From an uncultured Peptococcaceae bacterium (lineage in GTDB: Bacteria; Bacillota; Peptococcia; Peptococcales; Peptococcaceae): a stretch of 64,000 nucleotides of DNA. Shown here in pieces: positions 9,394 to 18,172 of the stretch. The DNA lies in the NCBI GenBank assembly GCA_947254645.1, contig CAMYDW010000002.1:92907-156906 (forward strand), in the 5' to 3' direction. A program made the translations under genes and the position numbers. Under the pieces are notes generated by a model, which saw nothing but the letters and a program-made list of their open reading frames with translations, was not told the DNA's origin and did no database searches. How positions within the stretch are numbered: the first letter of the stretch is position 1; every line of letters begins with the position of its first letter.

Positions 9394-9488
9394 GTTGTAA
9401 AAAAATTCCGCCTCTTCTCTAATTGGTAATTTTGTGGGATAATGGGTATACAGATGGTGTATTCATCAAAGGGAAGGAGTGTGAATGA

Positions 9489-9965
9489 ATGACGGATATT
9501 TTGGCAGATGTGTATTCTTTTGTTGAAGAATTGGAGCGCAAGGGTCGTTTTGCGATGAGCAAGGACTTTATTCAGCATGGATCCACATCGGTGTATACGC
9601 ATAGTATTGATGTGGCGGTGCGTAGTGTGTCCCTGATGCGTTCGATGCGTGTGCGTGTGAATGAAGAGGCCTTGATTCGTGGTGCATTACTCCATGACTA
9701 CTTTCTTTATGATTGGCACGATCCAGACCCTTCTCATAAATGGCATGGTTTTTACCATCCAGGGACGGCATTGCGCAATGCACGAGAAGATTTTATAATT
9801 ACGGATACAGAAGCGGATATTATCAAGCGTCATATGTTCCCTTTGACGGTCATACCACCTTCCTCTCGTGAGGGGCTGTTGGTGTGTATGGCGGATAAGC
9901 TGGTTGCCACTGGCGAAACGGCAATGGTGCGTCAGTTGGCAAAGATGGTACGCTTGAGTTCCTAA
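9489..9965 (+). CDS. HD-domain phosphohydrolase-like protein
   Basis: 158 residues. His-Asp motif in GALLHDYFLYDWH (about 66-78), with a preceding His in VYTHSIDVA and later HMFPLT and MADKLVA (Asp), fit an HD metal-dependent phosphohydrolase fold. The family is common in Firmicutes as a short stand-alone HD protein; the substrate is unknown. AAGGAG lies 10 bases before ATG 9489. There is no clear operon partner: the next gene starts 57 bases on and encodes a membrane-anchored protein of unknown function. Confidence 0.82.
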   Translation: MTDILADVYSFVEELERKGRFAMSKDFIQHGSTSVYTHSIDVAVRSVSLMRSMRVRVNEEALIRGALLHDYFLYDWHDPDPSHKWHGFYHPGTALRNAREDFIITDTEADIIKRHMFPLTVIPPSSREGLLVCMADKLVATGETAMVRQLAKMVRLSS

Positions 9966-10022
9966 ATCAATGGTCCTACGCAATTTTTCTGTAAAATATT
10001 TGTTATCATAGGAGGCTGTTTC

Positions 10023-10535
10023 ATGAAATCTGAATCTATTGCTATTGCCGTTATTGCTTTATTGGTTGTCCTTGGTTTTGGGATGATTGTTAGTGCAAAT
10101 GCACTGCTGAACTCTGATGAAGGGGAAGCATTGTGGAATATTGGCTTGGGCAATGAAAAAACATTGACGGTAAAGGAAAAAACAGACATCCATGGGTTGA
10201 TGGGTGAGAAGTATCAAATGATGATTTTTGATATTCCAAAGGATCGATTGAGCAGTGTCTTGGTGGCAATTGAATCACACAAAAAATGGCATGCCCTCCC
10301 TTATAATGAACAGGTGCAAAAAATTGTGGAGGGTAGAAATACCACCGATGGTCAGGTGGGGCCTTATCTCCTTGACAAGGAAGGCAAGAAAATCTTGCCA
10401 ACGATTGAGCATGGGTATTGGTTTTTTGTCAATCAAGCGAAAGCAAAGGAACGCATCTTGACGCCAGAAAAATACTATTTGGCGGTCTTTGATAAAGACA
10501 AAAATGAATTGTATTTTATTAAAACTAAAAAATAA
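10023..10535 (+). CDS. Uncharacterised protein with N-terminal membrane anchor
   Basis: 170 residues. One hydrophobic helix at about 7-28, then a soluble domain that probably lies outside the membrane. No recognised motif. The C-terminal part ends with YYLAVFDKDKNELYFIKTKK, a beta-strand pattern. AGGAGG is 7 bases upstream of the ATG. A strong terminator follows directly, so this is a single-gene unit or the end of a unit with the HD gene. Confidence 0.75.
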   Translation: MKSESIAIAVIALLVVLGFGMIVSANALLNSDEGEALWNIGLGNEKTLTVKEKTDIHGLMGEKYQMMIFDIPKDRLSSVLVAIESHKKWHALPYNEQVQKIVEGRNTTDGQVGPYLLDKEGKKILPTIEHGYWFFVNQAKAKERILTPEKYYLAVFDKDKNELYFIKTKK

Positions 10536-10544
10536 TACAACGAT

Positions 10545-10575
10545 AACAGCCCTTTCCAAAAAGGGCTGTTTTTTT
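10545..10575 (+). terminator. Terminator after the anchored protein gene
   Basis: An 11-bp perfect stem (10545-10555 with 10560-10570) followed by seven T. Confidence 0.92.
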
Positions 10576-10576
10576 A

Positions 10577-10774
10577 TTGTGCATGGTGCCATTGATGACT
10601 GGCTGTGGTGGCAAAGAAACCCAAAAAGCTGTGACAGATGCGATTGGGGTAGATATTACTGGCAGCACTGTGAAAGAGGATAGGAAGACCTATAAGGGAT
10701 TGCCAAAGGATGGCTTCCGTCATGTGACATTAAAAATAAAGAAGTTCAATATGGAAAAGGTGCTTAATGAATGA
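10577..10774 (+). pseudogene. Possible remnant of a lipoprotein gene
   Basis: A short frame encodes a lipobox-like start (LMTGCGG) but lacks the charged and hydrophobic signal segment that should precede it. It begins inside the T run of the upstream terminator. The following part (IGVDITGSTV, then KDGFRHVTLKI) resembles small bacterial lipoproteins with a G-I-D-[IL] motif and a C-terminal GDG-type strand, and it stops early. This looks like a gene whose 5' end was lost and whose 3' end is shortened; no ribosome binding site was found. A chance frame cannot be excluded. Confidence 0.35.
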
Positions 10775-10816
10775 CATGATGTTTTCATAAAAAAATAAGA
10801 GATTGTGGACGATGTA

Positions 10817-10845
10817 TTGTAAGTATACCGATAAAACGCTATACT
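10817..10845 (+). promoter_or_regulatory. Promoter of the alcohol dehydrogenase gene
   Basis: TTGTAA (10817-10822), 17-base spacer, TATACT (10840-10845). Transcription would start near 10852, giving a leader of about 75 bases. Confidence 0.6.
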
Positions 10846-10874
10846 ATACACAACGATGAACACGTCATCAGTGT

Positions 10875-10905
10875 GCGACCTATTTTTTGATAGGTCGCAT
10901 TCTTT
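10875..10905 (+). promoter_or_regulatory. Leader hairpin (possible attenuator) before the alcohol dehydrogenase
   Basis: A perfect 9-bp stem (10875-10883 with 10890-10898) with a T-rich loop, followed by ATTCTTTAT, lies between the promoter and the coding start. The form is that of an intrinsic terminator inside a leader, so conditional read-through is possible. Confidence 0.45.
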
Positions 10906-10926
10906 ATCTAAAAAAATGGAGGGATA

Positions 10927-12087
10927 ATGATGGAAGCATTTTCTTTTCGTTTGCCAACAACCTTGATGGTTGGTGAAAAACGCTATGAAGAGGTAGGAAC
11001 CCTTTGTGCTGGGATTGGCAAAAAGGTGTTGCTGCATTATGGTGGCGGACACATTAAGCGCACAGGGTTGTATGACAAGGTGGTCAAAAGCCTCGAGGCC
11101 CAAGGCTGTGAGGTCGTGGAATGTGGTGGGGTACAGCCCAATCCACGTCTTTCTTTGGTGCGTGAAGGGATTGCCCTTTGTAAAGCTGAAGGGGTAGAGA
11201 TGATTTTGGCTGTCGGTGGCGGCAGTGTGATTGACTCTGCAAAAGGCATTGCGGTAGGGGCTTGTACCGATAGAGATGTATGGGATTTCTATATGGGCAA
11301 GGCACAGCCAGAGCAGGCATTGCCAATTGGGGTGGTGCTGACCATTCCTGCTGCTGGGAGTGAATCTAGCAATGTGAGCGTGGTAACAAAGAAGGACACC
11401 AATGACAAGCGCAGCTTTCACAGCGATACGGTGTTTCCACAATTTGCGATTCTTTGTCCAGAATTGTATACGACCTTGCCACCAGAACAAATTGCTAATG
11501 CGACTTCTGATGTAATCAGTCATATTTTTGAGCGTTACTTCAGCAATAGCACCCATGTGACCTTGACAGACCGTCTGTGTGAGGTGAGCATTCAAACAGC
11601 GATGCAGCTGGGCTTGTGGCTCTATCATCATCCAGAGGATGTGGCGGCGTGGGGCGAATTTGCCTTGACTGCCAATGTGGCCCATAATGGCTTCCTTGGA
11701 CAAGGACGCATTGAGGATTGGGGCGCCCATGGGATTGGGCACGAGTTGAGTGCTTTTTATGATATGGCCCACGGGGCAAGTCTTTCGATTGCAACACCAG
11801 CATGGATGCGCTATGTATCCAAAGAAAATCCTGCACGCTTTGTACAGTTTGCACGAGAAATCATGCATCGTCATGGCGACGATGTGGATACCTTGATTGA
11901 TGGGGCAATCAGCGATTTGGTGGCCTTTTATCATCGCCTTGATTTGCCAACAACCTTGGCAGAGGCAGATTTATTAGACGCTGATTTAGATGCAATGGCA
12001 AAAAGTGTGGTGAAAAAAGCACCACGTGGCCATTTTAAAGTATTATATGAAGAAGATTGCCGTCAGATTTACGAATTGGCACGGTAA
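10927..12087 (+). CDS. Iron-containing alcohol dehydrogenase, butanol-dehydrogenase type
   Basis: 386 residues. Nucleotide motif AVGGGSVIDSAKGIA, and intact metal ligands: Asp and His in TSDVISHIFERY, His in HGIGHELSAFYDMAHG (two). Similar to the YugJ/BdhA branch that reduces aldehydes to alcohols with NAD(P)H in fermentation. ATG 10927 (or ATG 10930) follows GGAGGG by 5-8 bases. The EamA transporter starts 22 bases after its stop, so they probably share a transcript. Natural substrate is not predictable from sequence. Confidence 0.9.
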   Translation: MMEAFSFRLPTTLMVGEKRYEEVGTLCAGIGKKVLLHYGGGHIKRTGLYDKVVKSLEAQGCEVVECGGVQPNPRLSLVREGIALCKAEGVEMILAVGGGSVIDSAKGIAVGACTDRDVWDFYMGKAQPEQALPIGVVLTIPAAGSESSNVSVVTKKDTNDKRSFHSDTVFPQFAILCPELYTTLPPEQIANATSDVISHIFERYFSNSTHVTLTDRLCEVSIQTAMQLGLWLYHHPEDVAAWGEFALTANVAHNGFLGQGRIEDWGAHGIGHELSAFYDMAHGASLSIATPAWMRYVSKENPARFVQFAREIMHRHGDDVDTLIDGAISDLVAFYHRLDLPTTLAEADLLDADLDAMAKSVVKKAPRGHFKVLYEEDCRQIYELAR

Positions 12088-12108
12088 ATGAAAGAAGAAA
12101 TGTTATAA

Positions 12109-13023
12109 ATGTCACAAAAGCAGCAAAAAAATTCATATACCCACAGCTTTTTATTACTGTTGACGGCAACGGTATGGGGGCTGGCATTTGTCGCACAAAG
12201 TGTTGGGATGGATGATGTTGGGCCGTACACCTTTTTAGGGGTGCGCAGTATTTTGGCAGTTTTGGCCCTTTTGCCTGTGGTGGGCTTCATCTCTCGCCGT
12301 GTGGCAAATGAAGCAGTGCCACGCCATTTTTCCCGTCATGACCGTCGTCCGCTCTTTGTGGGTGGGTCTATTTGTGGGGTGTTGCTGTTTTTTGGCATGA
12401 TTTTACAGCAAATTGGGATTCAGTACACAACGATTGGGAAGGCGGGCTTTATCACCACGAGCTATGTGGTGATGGTACCCCTTTTGGGGGTGTTTTTGCG
12501 CCGTCATGTGGGTCTGAAACTGTGGATTGCCGTGGTGCTTTCTGTGCTTGGGCTGTACCTTTTGTGTATGACCCCAGGGGAGCTATCTATCAATAAGGGG
12601 GACTTTATCATCCTCTTATCGGCAGTGGTATATACCTTACATATCACAGTGATTGACCATTATGCACCAGAGGTCAATGGAGTGCTCTTTAGCTTCCTGC
12701 AAATGGTGGTGGTGGCTGTGATTGGCGTGGCGGCGATGTTTGTTTTTGAAGACCCACAAATGGCGGCCATTTCCCGTGCCTTCTTGCCAATTGCCTATGC
12801 CGGGGTGTTTTCTAGTGGGGTCGGCTTTACCCTGCAGATGATTGGCCAAAAAGGGGTTTCGCCAACGGTGGCCTCCTTGATTATGAGCCTTGAAAGCTGT
12901 ATTTCCCTCTTGGCAGGGTGGGCGATTTTGGGGGAAGTCATGAGCCAACGTGAGCTTTTTGGCTGCGTGCTGATGTTTGTGGCAATCATCCTCTCTCAAC
13001 TGCCAAGTCGTGTGAAAAAGTAA
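12109..13023 (+). CDS. EamA/DMT-family inner membrane transporter
   Basis: 304 residues, about ten hydrophobic helices arranged as two EamA repeats (about 15-150 and 165-300). The start of the first repeat has the usual TVWGLAFVAQ and the repeat end GLYLLC. Family members export amino acids, drugs or metabolites. The substrate is unknown. It is linked to the upstream alcohol dehydrogenase gene. A symmetrical terminator at 13026-13061 closes this unit and the convergent SixA-CHAD gene. Confidence 0.88.
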   Translation: MSQKQQKNSYTHSFLLLLTATVWGLAFVAQSVGMDDVGPYTFLGVRSILAVLALLPVVGFISRRVANEAVPRHFSRHDRRPLFVGGSICGVLLFFGMILQQIGIQYTTIGKAGFITTSYVVMVPLLGVFLRRHVGLKLWIAVVLSVLGLYLLCMTPGELSINKGDFIILLSAVVYTLHITVIDHYAPEVNGVLFSFLQMVVVAVIGVAAMFVFEDPQMAAISRAFLPIAYAGVFSSGVGFTLQMIGQKGVSPTVASLIMSLESCISLLAGWAILGEVMSQRELFGCVLMFVAIILSQLPSRVKK

Positions 13024-13025
13024 AT

Positions 13026-13061
13026 AAAAAGCATTCTCCTAGTACTAGGAGAATGCTTTTT
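13026..13061. terminator. Bidirectional terminator
   Basis: A near-perfect palindrome with A5 at one side and T at the other, placed between convergent genes, so it can serve both strands. Confidence 0.9.
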
Positions 13062-14375
13062 TTATTTCTTTTCTTTTGGTAGGTCATCAAGGAGCTGTTG
13101 AATGTAGCGTGCTTCATTTTCTGCCAGTCGCTTTTCATAGTCTTGATAGGCACTGATGGCATGGGCCATATTGCTGCTGGTGTCTTTGTCCATATAAGAA
13201 AAAAGCTGTTCGCTGTTGTAAAAGGTGTCGCAGTAGCGCCCGAGAGAGCGATTGAGCTTGCGAATGGCAATGTATTGTCCAGCCACCTCCACATTGACCA
13301 AGGGCCCAAAAAATTCAAAAAGATAGCGCATGGTTTTGCATTGTTGACGCAAAGCCTCGACTTCTTCAATTTTTTTCAAATTGACCTTGCGTGCTGTTTT
13401 GTAGATGCTGCGATAACGAGAGAAAAATTGTTCCGCCACTAAATGCTTCACAGGCGCTTGGGTTTGGCTGCTCATGAGGGCCTCAACTGTCAAATGGAAG
13501 GCTTCTGCAAGATCACGCTTGGCTTCAGGGCTGTGGAGCCACGTGACCAAACCACGTATCTGTTCATGGCGTATACGCTCTAAGGCATTTGCCAAAGGAG
13601 CCAGCTGCCATTGGTGGGAACGATGAATGCTTTCGATAATGGCATCAATGCCACGCAAATCTCCAAGGCGTGTGTATAGTTTTTGGTAGTGTTCATCAGC
13701 ACGGACAAATAATTTCTTTTTGCAATAAGGCTGAATAAAATCCAATAGGGCGTATTGAATGCGCAAAGCCACACGCAGGAGGTGTAAATAATTATTGTCC
13801 TCGGGGTCATCAAGGAGGGCCTCGCAGCATTCAGTCACGTGGGTATGCTGACGCTTGAGAAGGTGATACAAGCCAATTTCCATCGGCAGGAGAAAGAGCT
13901 CTAAGTTCAGAATGCCATCAAAATCAAGGGCGCCGATATAAGTGGATTGATAAATCATCTTGGGATGCAAGTAGAGGAGGACCCCACAGCCCTTTTTAAA
14001 ATGCATATCCAGTCCAGTGATTTCTCGCACCCAGTTGCTGAGGGTAGGCTCATGCCCCACGACAACAATCGTATCTTCTTCCTTGCACTTGCCAATGGCG
14101 CGGCGAAAATCACCAAAATCCGCCTCTGTGAGAAAGGACTTGACCTCAGGGGTCACACTTGGCATATAGCGGCAGAGCACTTGTGCTGTTTGACGGGCAC
14201 GTGTTTTTTCGGAGGTCCACACCTGACACGCCCCAGTAAGGGTGAGATAGCGAGCAAAAATAGGATAATGGGCTTCAAGCTTTTCGCGTCCATCGTCAGT
14301 GAGTGGACGTTGGCTATCAGTTTTATCAATAGAAGCAGGGGCTGCTTTTCCGTGACGGAGAAAAATTAATCGCAT
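13062..14375 (-). CDS. SixA-like histidine phosphatase fused to a CHAD domain
   Basis: 437 residues from ATG 14375, which has GAAGGA 9 bases upstream; a longer in-frame start has no such site. Residues 1-165 are a histidine phosphatase: MRLIFLRHGKA with the catalytic RHG, TSEKTRARQTAQ, and VVVGHEPTLS with the second His. Residues about 185-435 are a CHAD domain rich in His/Arg/Lys (VTECCEALLDDPEDNNYLHL, then CKTMRYLFEFF). CHAD domains bind inorganic polyphosphate; SixA-type enzymes remove phosphate from phosphohistidine. The fusion suggests a link between polyphosphate and phosphohistidine chemistry, but this is inference. Confidence 0.85.
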   Translation of the reverse strand: MRLIFLRHGKAAPASIDKTDSQRPLTDDGREKLEAHYPIFARYLTLTGACQVWTSEKTRARQTAQVLCRYMPSVTPEVKSFLTEADFGDFRRAIGKCKEEDTIVVVGHEPTLSNWVREITGLDMHFKKGCGVLLYLHPKMIYQSTYIGALDFDGILNLELFLLPMEIGLYHLLKRQHTHVTECCEALLDDPEDNNYLHLLRVALRIQYALLDFIQPYCKKKLFVRADEHYQKLYTRLGDLRGIDAIIESIHRSHQWQLAPLANALERIRHEQIRGLVTWLHSPEAKRDLAEAFHLTVEALMSSQTQAPVKHLVAEQFFSRYRSIYKTARKVNLKKIEEVEALRQQCKTMRYLFEFFGPLVNVEVAGQYIAIRKLNRSLGRYCDTFYNSEQLFSYMDKDTSSNMAHAISAYQDYEKRLAENEARYIQQLLDDLPKEKK

Positions 14376-14763
14376 AAAAATCATTCCTTCATATAAAAGA
14401 CAATAACAAAATAGAGATAAATTAGTGGATATTTTACATTGATATAGTGTAGCATTTTCTTGAATAGGACGCAATTTATTCGAAAATTAACAGTAGTTAA
14501 CAATTTGTTACAATGTATAAATAATTCTTAGGGTAAATAATAAAACTGTTTTTAGTATGATGTTTGTTATTTATGTTTTTTTTTGATATAATATTAAAAT
14601 GTTCAGACAATATGGAAAAATATGAGATTTTCCTAATATTGCATAATGTTGGACTATTTGTCACGCCGCCGTTCCTTTTTTCATAAAATGCGAAACTCTG
14701 CGAAGTGATAAATTGTAAGGTTGAGGAGTAAACAATCAATTTTATGAAGGAGAAAGGTGTTCT
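14376..14763. other. Intergenic region between the SixA-CHAD gene and lutA
   Basis: 388 bases, AT-rich, with no convincing gene. It holds the divergent minus-strand RBS and the lut promoter at 14564-14592, followed by a leader of about 165 bases. Confidence 0.7.
14564..14592 (+). promoter_or_regulatory. Promoter of the lut operon
   Basis: TTGTTA (14564-14569), 17-base spacer, TATAAT (14587-14592). Confidence 0.6.
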
Positions 14764-15501
14764 ATGAAAATTCATCTCTTTACTCAATGTATGGTGGATA
14801 TGTTTTATCCACAAGTAGGTATTGCGGCAGTAGAAGTTCTTGAACGCCTGGGTTGTGAAATAGTGGTACCGGAAAAGCAAGCTTGCTGCGGACAACCTCT
14901 TATTAACTCTGGCTATATTCAAGCTTCTAAAGCATCTATCAAAAATACCATTGCTGCTTTTGAAGATGCAGAAGTAATTGTAAGTCTTTCTGGTTCTTGT
15001 GCTTTCGCTATGAAGCATGAATATATAAATCTTTTGGCTGATGAACCACAATGGCTTATCCGCGCTCAAAATGTAGCAGATAAGCTTTATGAATTTACTG
15101 ATTTTATTGTTAATGTTCTTGGTGTGACTGATGTTGGGGCGACTTTAAACAAAAAGTTAACTTATCATAAATCCTGCCATGCTACTCGTCTTTTAGGCGT
15201 AAAAGATCAACCTCTTACTCTCTTGTCAAATGTTAAAGGGTTGGAATACGTTGAAATGGAACAAGCTGACCGTTGCTGCGGTTTCGGTGGTACCTTCTCT
15301 GTAAAACAACCAGCTATTTCTGAACAAATCGTTGCAGAAAAAGCACAAAACATCATTGACAGTGGCGCAGACATCGTTTGCGGTGCAGACCAAGCTTGTC
15401 TTATGAATATTGCTGGTCGTCTTGACCGTATGAGAGATAACGGCCAATTGGACCGTGACATCAAGGTTATGCACATCGCTGAAGTATTAAACTGCCGCTA
15501 A
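14764..15501 (+). CDS. lutA: L-lactate oxidation iron-sulfur protein LutA
   Basis: 245 residues. Two CCG-type cysteine motifs, QACCGQPLINSG (about 40-51) and DRCCGFGGTFSV (about 176-187), define the LutA/GlpC-like CCG domain. With LutB and LutC it forms a membrane-peripheral complex that oxidises L-lactate to pyruvate and passes electrons on. GAAGGAG lies 9 bases upstream of ATG. Gene order lutA-lutB-lutC with short gaps (21 and 2 bases) matches the known operon. Confidence 0.93.
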   Translation: MKIHLFTQCMVDMFYPQVGIAAVEVLERLGCEIVVPEKQACCGQPLINSGYIQASKASIKNTIAAFEDAEVIVSLSGSCAFAMKHEYINLLADEPQWLIRAQNVADKLYEFTDFIVNVLGVTDVGATLNKKLTYHKSCHATRLLGVKDQPLTLLSNVKGLEYVEMEQADRCCGFGGTFSVKQPAISEQIVAEKAQNIIDSGADIVCGADQACLMNIAGRLDRMRDNGQLDRDIKVMHIAEVLNCR

Positions 15502-15522
15502 CGTACTATAGGAGGTTAGAAA

Positions 15523-16977
15523 ATGGCTATTTTATACAACTTGGATGGTAAAGAACAAAATTTTAAGGATCGTGTAAACGACTGTTTAGCAGACGACTTT
15601 AAACATAATGCCATCGAAACTGCACAAGACGTGTTCTTCAAAACCCGTACCCTGCGCGTTAGTGAAGTCCCTGAATGGGAAGAGCTTCGTTTAGAAGGGG
15701 CGCGTATTCGTGACCACGTATTGTCTAACTTGGACTACTACTTGACCCAATTTGCTGAAAATGCAGAAAAAGCGGGCTCTAAAGTATACTTTGCACAAAC
15801 TGACAAAGAAGCAGTACAACAAGTAATTGAAATCTTTGAAGCACGCAAAGCACATAAGCTTGTAAAATCTAAATCCATGGTGTCTGAAGAAATCGACGTC
15901 AACCATGAATTGATTGCTGCAGGCTATGAAGTATGGGAAACAGACTTGGCAGAAATCATTCTCCAATTAAATGACTGGAACCCACCATCTCACATCGTTG
16001 TTCCTGCACTTCACTTGGAACGTAATGCCATCAGAGAAGTCTTCTTGAGCTATGGCTACGAAGGTGACGAAAACCCAGAGCATTTGACCCGTTTTATCCG
16101 TGGCTTCGTTCGTGAAAAATTCTTGAGCGCTGACATCGGTATGACCGGTTGTAACTTTGGGGTTGCAGAAACTGGTACTTGTACCCTCGTTACCAACGAA
16201 GGGAATGGTCGTATGACCACCTCCGTACCAAACACCCAAATCATTTTGATGGGGATGGAACGTATCGTACCAAGCTTTGAAGCTTTGGACGTTATCGTAG
16301 CCCTCTTGGTACGTAGCTCCGTTGGTGCTAAAATCACTTCTTACTTCTCCATGACCACTGGTCCTCGTAAATCTGACGAAGTCGATGGTCCAGAAGAAGT
16401 TCACATTATCATTGTCGACAACGGCCGTTCTAAGATTTTGAACAGCGAATTCCGTGAAATGCTTCGTTGCATTCGTTGCGGTGCTTGCCTCAACATCTGC
16501 CCAGTATATCGTCATATCACTGGTCATGGCTATGGTTCTATCTATCCAGGACCAATGGGTATTGTTTTAACACCGCTCCTCGTTGGCTATGAAAAAGCTG
16601 GTGCACTCCCATGGGCTTCTACCCTTTGCGGTGCTTGTAGCGACCACTGCCCAGTAAAAATTCCACTACATGAACTCATTCTTCGCCATCGTCAAATCGA
16701 AGTTGAAGAAATGGGCAAACCAAGCTTCATCGAAAAAGCAATGTTCAAAGCAGCTGGTACTGGTTTGAGCCATGCTGGTCTTTTCGATCTTGGTACCAAG
16801 ATTGGTGCACGCGTGATGCCAATCATGTCCAAGGACAAAAAAAGCTTGAAGGAAGAAACCTCCAACATCCCTGTATTGGGTGGATGGACCAAGTCTCGTG
16901 ACATGGGCTTCCTCCAAAAAGAAAAATTCAGAGATTGGTTTAAGAAACATGAAGCAGAAAAGAAAGGCGGGAAATAA
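15523..16977 (+). CDS. lutB: L-lactate oxidation iron-sulfur protein LutB
   Basis: 484 residues. N-terminal LUD domain (about 60-300) followed by two ferredoxin-like motifs, CIRCGACLNICPVY (about 309-322) and CGACSDHCPVKIP (about 369-381), then a variable C-terminal tail. It is the electron-transfer and probable catalytic core of the LutABC lactate dehydrogenase. AGGAGG is 6 bases upstream. Only two bases separate it from lutC. Confidence 0.94.
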   Translation: MAILYNLDGKEQNFKDRVNDCLADDFKHNAIETAQDVFFKTRTLRVSEVPEWEELRLEGARIRDHVLSNLDYYLTQFAENAEKAGSKVYFAQTDKEAVQQVIEIFEARKAHKLVKSKSMVSEEIDVNHELIAAGYEVWETDLAEIILQLNDWNPPSHIVVPALHLERNAIREVFLSYGYEGDENPEHLTRFIRGFVREKFLSADIGMTGCNFGVAETGTCTLVTNEGNGRMTTSVPNTQIILMGMERIVPSFEALDVIVALLVRSSVGAKITSYFSMTTGPRKSDEVDGPEEVHIIIVDNGRSKILNSEFREMLRCIRCGACLNICPVYRHITGHGYGSIYPGPMGIVLTPLLVGYEKAGALPWASTLCGACSDHCPVKIPLHELILRHRQIEVEEMGKPSFIEKAMFKAAGTGLSHAGLFDLGTKIGARVMPIMSKDKKSLKEETSNIPVLGGWTKSRDMGFLQKEKFRDWFKKHEAEKKGGK

Positions 16978-16979
16978 TC

Positions 16980-17702
16980 ATGTTAAACGAACAAAATAAA
17001 CGTGCTTTTATTCATAACGTATCCCTCGCCTTGGGACGTAATGATGTCCCAGCTTCTGTGGAACCCTATGATTTCACCAAGGGCATTCAGCATCAAATCA
17101 TGAGTGAAGTACAAACCGAAGAAGAAATCTACGAACGCTTTAAAGTGGAATGTGAAAAGTTAGCCATCTCCTTCACTGAAACCACTGAAGCAGACTTGAA
17201 AGATACCCTTTTGGCAGTTATCAAGAACTTAGGCGGTGGCAAGGTTATTTATCCACTCGTTGAAGAAATGGATAAATACGGCATCACCAAAGTATTTGAA
17301 GCAAACGAAGGCGTAGAAGGCTTGCAATTCGTTGCTTGGGATGCAGAAAAAGGCCGTGAACTCAATATTCACAACGCCCAAGATGCAAACATCGGGGTTA
17401 CCTTCCCAGCAATGGCTATCGCTGAAACAGCAACCCTCGTACAACCAATGACCAAAGGGTCTGGTCGTTGCGTAGGACTTTTGCCATTGACCCATATCGC
17501 TGTATTGAGAAGAAGCGCCATCAGACGTCGTATGAGCGAAACCATGGTAGAACTCAGAAAGCAATTCCAAGAAGCACCATCTGAATTCCCATCTGCAATC
17601 GTACACATCTCTGGTCCATCCTCCACTGCCGATATCGAATTGGTACGTGTTGTTGGGGCACATGGTCCAATCAACATCACCTATATCATTATCAATGACT
17701 AA
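16980..17702 (+). CDS. lutC: L-lactate oxidation protein LutC (LUD domain)
   Basis: 240 residues of LUD-domain type, with GVTFPAMAIAETATLV and the C-terminal ISGPSSTADIELVRVVGAHG motif typical of LutC. Third subunit of the lactate oxidation complex. The ribosome binding site is within the end of lutB (AAAGGCGGG). A terminator follows at 17716-17747. Confidence 0.93.
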   Translation: MLNEQNKRAFIHNVSLALGRNDVPASVEPYDFTKGIQHQIMSEVQTEEEIYERFKVECEKLAISFTETTEADLKDTLLAVIKNLGGGKVIYPLVEEMDKYGITKVFEANEGVEGLQFVAWDAEKGRELNIHNAQDANIGVTFPAMAIAETATLVQPMTKGSGRCVGLLPLTHIAVLRRSAIRRRMSETMVELRKQFQEAPSEFPSAIVHISGPSSTADIELVRVVGAHGPINITYIIIND

Positions 17703-17715
17703 TGAATAATACAAA

Positions 17716-17747
17716 AGACAGTTCTCTGTGAGAACTGTCTTTTTTTG
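17716..17747 (+). terminator. Terminator of the lut operon
   Basis: An 11-bp perfect stem (17716-17726 with 17730-17740), 3-base loop, seven T. Confidence 0.92.
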
Positions 17748-17870
17748 TCTAAACCAATTAAAATGATTAGAGAAAAAAGTGTTTATTCAATACACTTTTA
17801 ATGGTATTATTGAAAGTAATAAAATAGCAAGCTGCCTAACACGCTTTTTTTAAAGAAAGGCGCGATTTTG

Positions 17871-17966
17871 ATGAAGCCAGCTTTTGTGACGACAATCCTA
17901 TTGATGATTGTCCTATTGCTTGGTGTATGGTTCTTTTTTTATTGGCAGATGCTGGCTTGCCGATGA
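17871..17966 (+). CDS. 31-residue single-helix membrane protein
   Basis: A short frame from ATG 17871, preceded by AAAGAAAGG, encodes a protein that is almost wholly one transmembrane helix (TTILLMIVLLLGVWFFFYW) ending in a short Cys-Arg tail. No family can be named. Another tiny membrane-protein gene follows 37 bases later, which argues that both are real. Confidence 0.5.
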   Translation: MKPAFVTTILLMIVLLLGVWFFFYWQMLACR

Positions 17967-18003
17967 AATGAAAAATTACTCAACTAAAAAAGGTCGTGTG
18001 AAG

Positions 18004-18090
18004 ATGAAAAAATTCTTGATTTTTATAGGCGTTCTTTTCCTGTTGTATGGCCTGTATATAGCGACGGTCCTGTTCTTCACTCTAGGATAA
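18004..18090 (+). CDS. 28-residue single-helix membrane protein
   Basis: ATG 18004, with AAAAAGG 8 bases upstream. The product starts MKKFLIFIGVLFLLYG and is one hydrophobic helix. A longer reading of the same frame from 17908 overlaps the preceding small gene and lacks an RBS, so I prefer this start. Function unknown; perhaps a small regulatory or accessory membrane peptide. Confidence 0.5.
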   Translation: MKKFLIFIGVLFLLYGLYIATVLFFTLG

Positions 18091-18138
18091 CAAGGCAGAG
18101 AATCTTTCAATCGGACAATCCCTTAAATTTTGAGCAAT

Positions 18139-18165
18139 AAAAAAACCACCTAGCAGACTAGGTGG
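18139..18165 (-). terminator. Terminator of tRNA-Gly
   Basis: An 8-bp stem (18146-18153 with 18158-18165) followed, on the minus strand, by seven T. Confidence 0.8.
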
Positions 18166-18172
18166 CTCAAAG

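Noticed and set aside
10720..11934. 404-residue frame on the minus strand opposite the alcohol dehydrogenase
   Set aside because: It is the antisense of a well-conserved gene, has no RBS and an odd Cys/His-rich composition.
14497..15069. 190-residue frame on the minus strand overlapping the lut promoter and lutA
   Set aside because: AT-rich chance frame, antisense to lutA, no family features.
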